DNA from: Dehalococcoidia bacterium UBA5629 | Lineage (GTDB): Bacteria > Chloroflexota > Dehalococcoidia > GIF9 > UBA5629 | Reading direction: 5' to 3' | Assembly (NCBI GenBank): GCA_002421445.1 | Contig: DIKB01000018.1 | Span: 1-24,303 of the forward strand | Length of the DNA: 24,303 bases | Shown here: piece after piece, positions 21,890 to 24,303 of the stretch | How the letters are laid out: each line of letters begins with the position of its first letter | Position numbering within the stretch: the stretch's first letter is position 1 | The notes under the pieces: model-generated | The model's database searches: none | What the model saw: only the letters and a program-made list of their open reading frames with translations | Told to the model about the DNA's origin: nothing | Program-made: the position numbers and the translations under genes

Positions 21890-23302
21890 ATGGAAATAAA
21901 TGATTATAAGAAACTCGAAGAGCTAGTACAAAACGATATTCTTGAGTGTAGGAGACTATTTGCAAAAAGTGTCTCCTACATTTCAAAAAATTCGACTTTG
22001 GAGGAGAGAAAAAAAGATTTCCCGAAATTGCTGATAGAGTGCTTTAAAGTTCATAAAACTGCTTTGAGAATTCTGATTGATAGGATCTCGTATATAGAAA
22101 ATCTAATAGCACAAGCAAACATTAAAAATGCTGCCGACTCTCGCAATCTCGAAAATGCAAAACTGAGCTATTTGAAATGGCTTTTAGAATTAACTTTTAA
22201 TACATTTGTTTGGGTAAGTGTCGGTATGGATAGAAGCAACATCAGGAAAGTATTCAAATGTCCGAAATATGGAGACCTAACGCATCAAAATATCCAATCC
22301 CTTTTGGGGTATGTTAATGAAATTAATAAGACACCAAATGAGATTGCCATACCTCTAGATTTCTGTTCTTTCTCATCTATCTGCGATGTGCTTAAGATAT
22401 CTTACTCCGAAAGTGATCAAGTTCTTCATACTGATTTCATCGAGGCAAAGTCAGGCAAGGTAAATGACGCAATATTTGAAACTATCCAATCAAAAACGAA
22501 AGATGCATACTTTCGGTTCTTTGATAGCTATGGCAAAAATGGAATAAATCAGATGGGACGTGTCTTTCGGCAACGCATGATGCTTGAAAAAAACCTTGAG
22601 CTTATTAATGCAGTACCTGGAGTTTATGAAAATCCAGCAAATCCAGAAGAAAAAATACACATCATGGCTAATGAAGTACCCAGCCATTATTTTGCCGATA
22701 AAATAACACAGCTTCTTGAAAAAGCAGATCGAAATGAATTTGCGGTTGACGAAGTAGACCATTGTTTGATTTTCGGCATTATTAATGCCAAGGATGAGAA
22801 GATGGCTATGGTCGGTGAGTTTGATTTGCGGCTATATGTTTACCATTCCTTCATTAATCCGGCAACGATCAATGGTGCACCATACCCCCCGGATTTACAT
22901 GTGATTCTTGATACTATAAAGCTAACGGATTGGCGAGAAGGATTTATTTCAGTAATCCTTGATCCTATCATATTACGAAATATTCCTGATCAATATTTAA
23001 TGGATTTGTTATTCGGTCGAAAAATACTCAAACTCTGCTTCAACCCTCAGAGATTTGTCTCTCTTTGTAATCATAACGGGATAAAAACCGATTTGGCTAA
23101 CAGAAGAGAAACGAGCCGTCTCAAATCAACAGGTTTAAATAAACGAGCCGTTGATTTTGGTGGACGGTTTATCCGTCTTTATCAACATGATCATAATTGG
23201 ATATTTGGAGAAGGATTGTATCATGACATGTTATTTAACTGGATTTATCCCACATCTATTATCGAAAGAGAGAAGCAATGCACGATCCAAGATAAATATT
23301 GA
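21890..23302 (+). CDS. Hypothetical protein with possible D-x8-ExK nuclease motif
   Basis: 470 residues; I do not recognise the family. The first 150 residues look helical and charged (DYKKLEELVQNDILECRRLF; LEERKKDFPKLLIECFKVH), with one aromatic stretch YLKWLLELTFNTFVWVSVGM. Residues 176-187 read D-x8-E-x-K (from SESD to FIEAKSG), the spacing used by PD-(D/E)xK nucleases, followed by KVND. The C-terminal half has VDHCLIFGIINAKDEKMAM, YHSFINPATINGAPYP and two more globular stretches, with no membrane segment or signal peptide. Codon and base use are far more AT-rich than in the flanking housekeeping genes, indicating transfer. No Shine-Dalgarno sequence is evident at the ATG. Context next to a restriction enzyme suggests a defence role, unproven. 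Confidence 0.75.
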   Translation: MEINDYKKLEELVQNDILECRRLFAKSVSYISKNSTLEERKKDFPKLLIECFKVHKTALRILIDRISYIENLIAQANIKNAADSRNLENAKLSYLKWLLELTFNTFVWVSVGMDRSNIRKVFKCPKYGDLTHQNIQSLLGYVNEINKTPNEIAIPLDFCSFSSICDVLKISYSESDQVLHTDFIEAKSGKVNDAIFETIQSKTKDAYFRFFDSYGKNGINQMGRVFRQRMMLEKNLELINAVPGVYENPANPEEKIHIMANEVPSHYFADKITQLLEKADRNEFAVDEVDHCLIFGIINAKDEKMAMVGEFDLRLYVYHSFINPATINGAPYPPDLHVILDTIKLTDWREGFISVILDPIILRNIPDQYLMDLLFGRKILKLCFNPQRFVSLCNHNGIKTDLANRRETSRLKSTGLNKRAVDFGGRFIRLYQHDHNWIFGEGLYHDMLFNWIYPTSIIEREKQCTIQDKY

Positions 23303-23509
23303 GGTATATTGTTTTTAGAGCGACGGATAACTATTCGTATCTTAGTAATCCGAAAGATAGAATATGTTAATGTAAATTTCTACATCAAAAAGTTAACAAA
23401 AAGATCAATTAGTGCAATATGAAAAGAATAGTTATTACAAATTCCTTCTTTAAAATTTATGCATCTTAATATTACTGCGATATCAAGAGAGGAAATGCCC
23501 GCTTTATTT

Positions 23510-24289
23510 TTAATGGTTATCGATGGCAGCCCTCACTTCTCGAATAAAGCGCCCAACCCCATTCAGCGAACTATCCTCCTCCATGAGGCGGATGATCCGG
23601 CTGCCGATGATGACGCCATCGGCGATTTGTGCCACCTCCGCTGCCTGCTCCGGTATAGATATGCCGAAGCCGACACAGAGAGGTTTATCAGTTGCTTTTC
23701 TCACTCTGGTCACGAAGTCTTTCAAATCCGGGGGCAGCGCTGTTCTTGTTCCGGTTACTCCGGTAACGGAGACGAGGTAGATGAAACCGCCAGCCCGGCC
23801 GGCAACCGTGTTAATACGTTGTTCCGTGCTCGTCGGCGCCAGTAAATAGATGACATTGATATTATGTTTATGCGCTGCCGCTTCCAGTTCTTCGCCTTCC
23901 TCCGGCGGTAGATCGGGGATGATAAGTCCGCTGACGCCGCTTACCTCGCAGGCTTTGCAGAAGGCATCGAATCCATATTGTAATATGGGGTTGAGATAGG
24001 TCATAAATACCAGAGGTATCTTTACCTGTTTGCTCAACTTCTGTGCTGTTTCCAGACAGGTTTTAACAGTTATGCCATTCTGGAGCGCATGGAAGCTGGC
24101 GTTTTGTATGGTAGCGCCATCGGCAAGCGGATCGGAAAACGGGATGCCAAGCTCAATGAGATCGCAGCCCGCCTCTGCCAGGATCGGTGCTACTTTCAAA
24201 GTCGCCTCAATGCTGGGATAGCCTACAGTCACATAAGAGATAAGCGCTTTATGCTGTTTGTTGGTGAAGATTGCATCAATGGGATTCAC
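23510..24289 (-). CDS. trpA: Tryptophan synthase alpha subunit
   Basis: Cleaves indole-3-glycerol phosphate to indole and glyceraldehyde 3-phosphate, passing indole to TrpB. It has 259 residues, close to normal. The catalytic Glu is E46 in LIELGIPFSDPLADG and the Asp is D57. TYLNPILQYG, GLIIPDLPPEE, YLVSVTGVTGTR and the phosphate-binding VGFGIS and GVIIGSRI are present. The start is a GTG at 24289, with AGGAGG 6 nt upstream. The upstream gene (probably trpB) would lie just past the edge. It is the last gene of its unit, since 207 nt of AT-rich, gene-free DNA separate it from the unknown gene, and no clear terminator hairpin is seen there. Confidence 0.96.
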   Translation of the reverse strand: MNPIDAIFTNKQHKALISYVTVGYPSIEATLKVAPILAEAGCDLIELGIPFSDPLADGATIQNASFHALQNGITVKTCLETAQKLSKQVKIPLVFMTYLNPILQYGFDAFCKACEVSGVSGLIIPDLPPEEGEELEAAAHKHNINVIYLLAPTSTEQRINTVAGRAGGFIYLVSVTGVTGTRTALPPDLKDFVTRVRKATDKPLCVGFGISIPEQAAEVAQIADGVIIGSRIIRLMEEDSSLNGVGRFIREVRAAIDNH

Positions 24290-24303
24290 AGGTTTCCTCC
24301 TAA

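Noticed and set aside
23327..23435. Perfect 10-bp inverted repeat (23327-23336 and 23426-23435) in the spacer before trpA
   Set aside because: The arms are 89 nt apart in very AT-rich DNA, and no direct repeats or transposase gene accompany them, so chance is the simplest explanation.
1..24303. CRISPR arrays, tRNA and rRNA genes, insertion-sequence transposases
   Set aside because: Looked for on both strands. No regularly spaced repeats, cloverleaf-like sequence, rRNA segment or transposase motif was found.

Overview
The window looks like chromosomal DNA of an anaerobic bacterium, most plausibly a Dehalococcoidia-type member of the Chloroflexota. This is an inference from the sequence alone. 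The run der-plsY-gpsA, the divergent N-terminal motif of GpsA (GATTWGTT), the fused homocysteine methyltransferase/MTHFR protein and the oxygen-sensitive Fe-S enzymes all fit, but no rRNA or other marker gene is present to fix the taxonomy.

Left part (1-10650), mostly housekeeping. On the minus strand are ligA (cut by the window edge), gpsA, plsY, der (three tightly packed genes) and argF. A decayed DUF1847 gene lies on the plus strand between ligA and gpsA. A divergent spacer separates argF from the plus-strand pair polA-mutM (DNA polymerase I and the 8-oxoguanine glycosylase, 1 nt apart), which ends at an intrinsic terminator. Spacers at about 1.97-2.08 kb, 5.82-6.08 kb and 21.59-21.64 kb carry copies of one dispersed palindromic repeat family.

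Middle part (10.7-15.6 kb), the most interesting region. A promoter and a structured leader with its own terminator hairpin precede an overlapping operon. It encodes a lysine 2,3-aminomutase (all lysine-binding residues kept at exact spacing), two different D-Ala-D-Ala-ligase-like ATP-grasp enzymes, a GNAT acetyltransferase and a ferredoxin-nitroreductase fusion. Together they suggest a pathway that turns lysine into beta-lysine and then ligates and acetylates it into a small peptide-like product. Its identity cannot be read from the sequence. A bifunctional homocysteine methyltransferase/methylenetetrahydrofolate reductase follows on the opposite strand.

Right part (17.5-23.5 kb) resembles a small defence or accessory island. 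It holds a NYN-domain nuclease-like gene whose start codon abuts a hairpin plus U-run that also traps its ribosome binding site, a 1002-residue fused restriction-methylation enzyme, and an AT-rich unknown gene with a possible nuclease motif. The window ends in trpA (minus strand), which probably continues a trp operon beyond the edge. No tRNA, rRNA, CRISPR array or transposase gene was seen.
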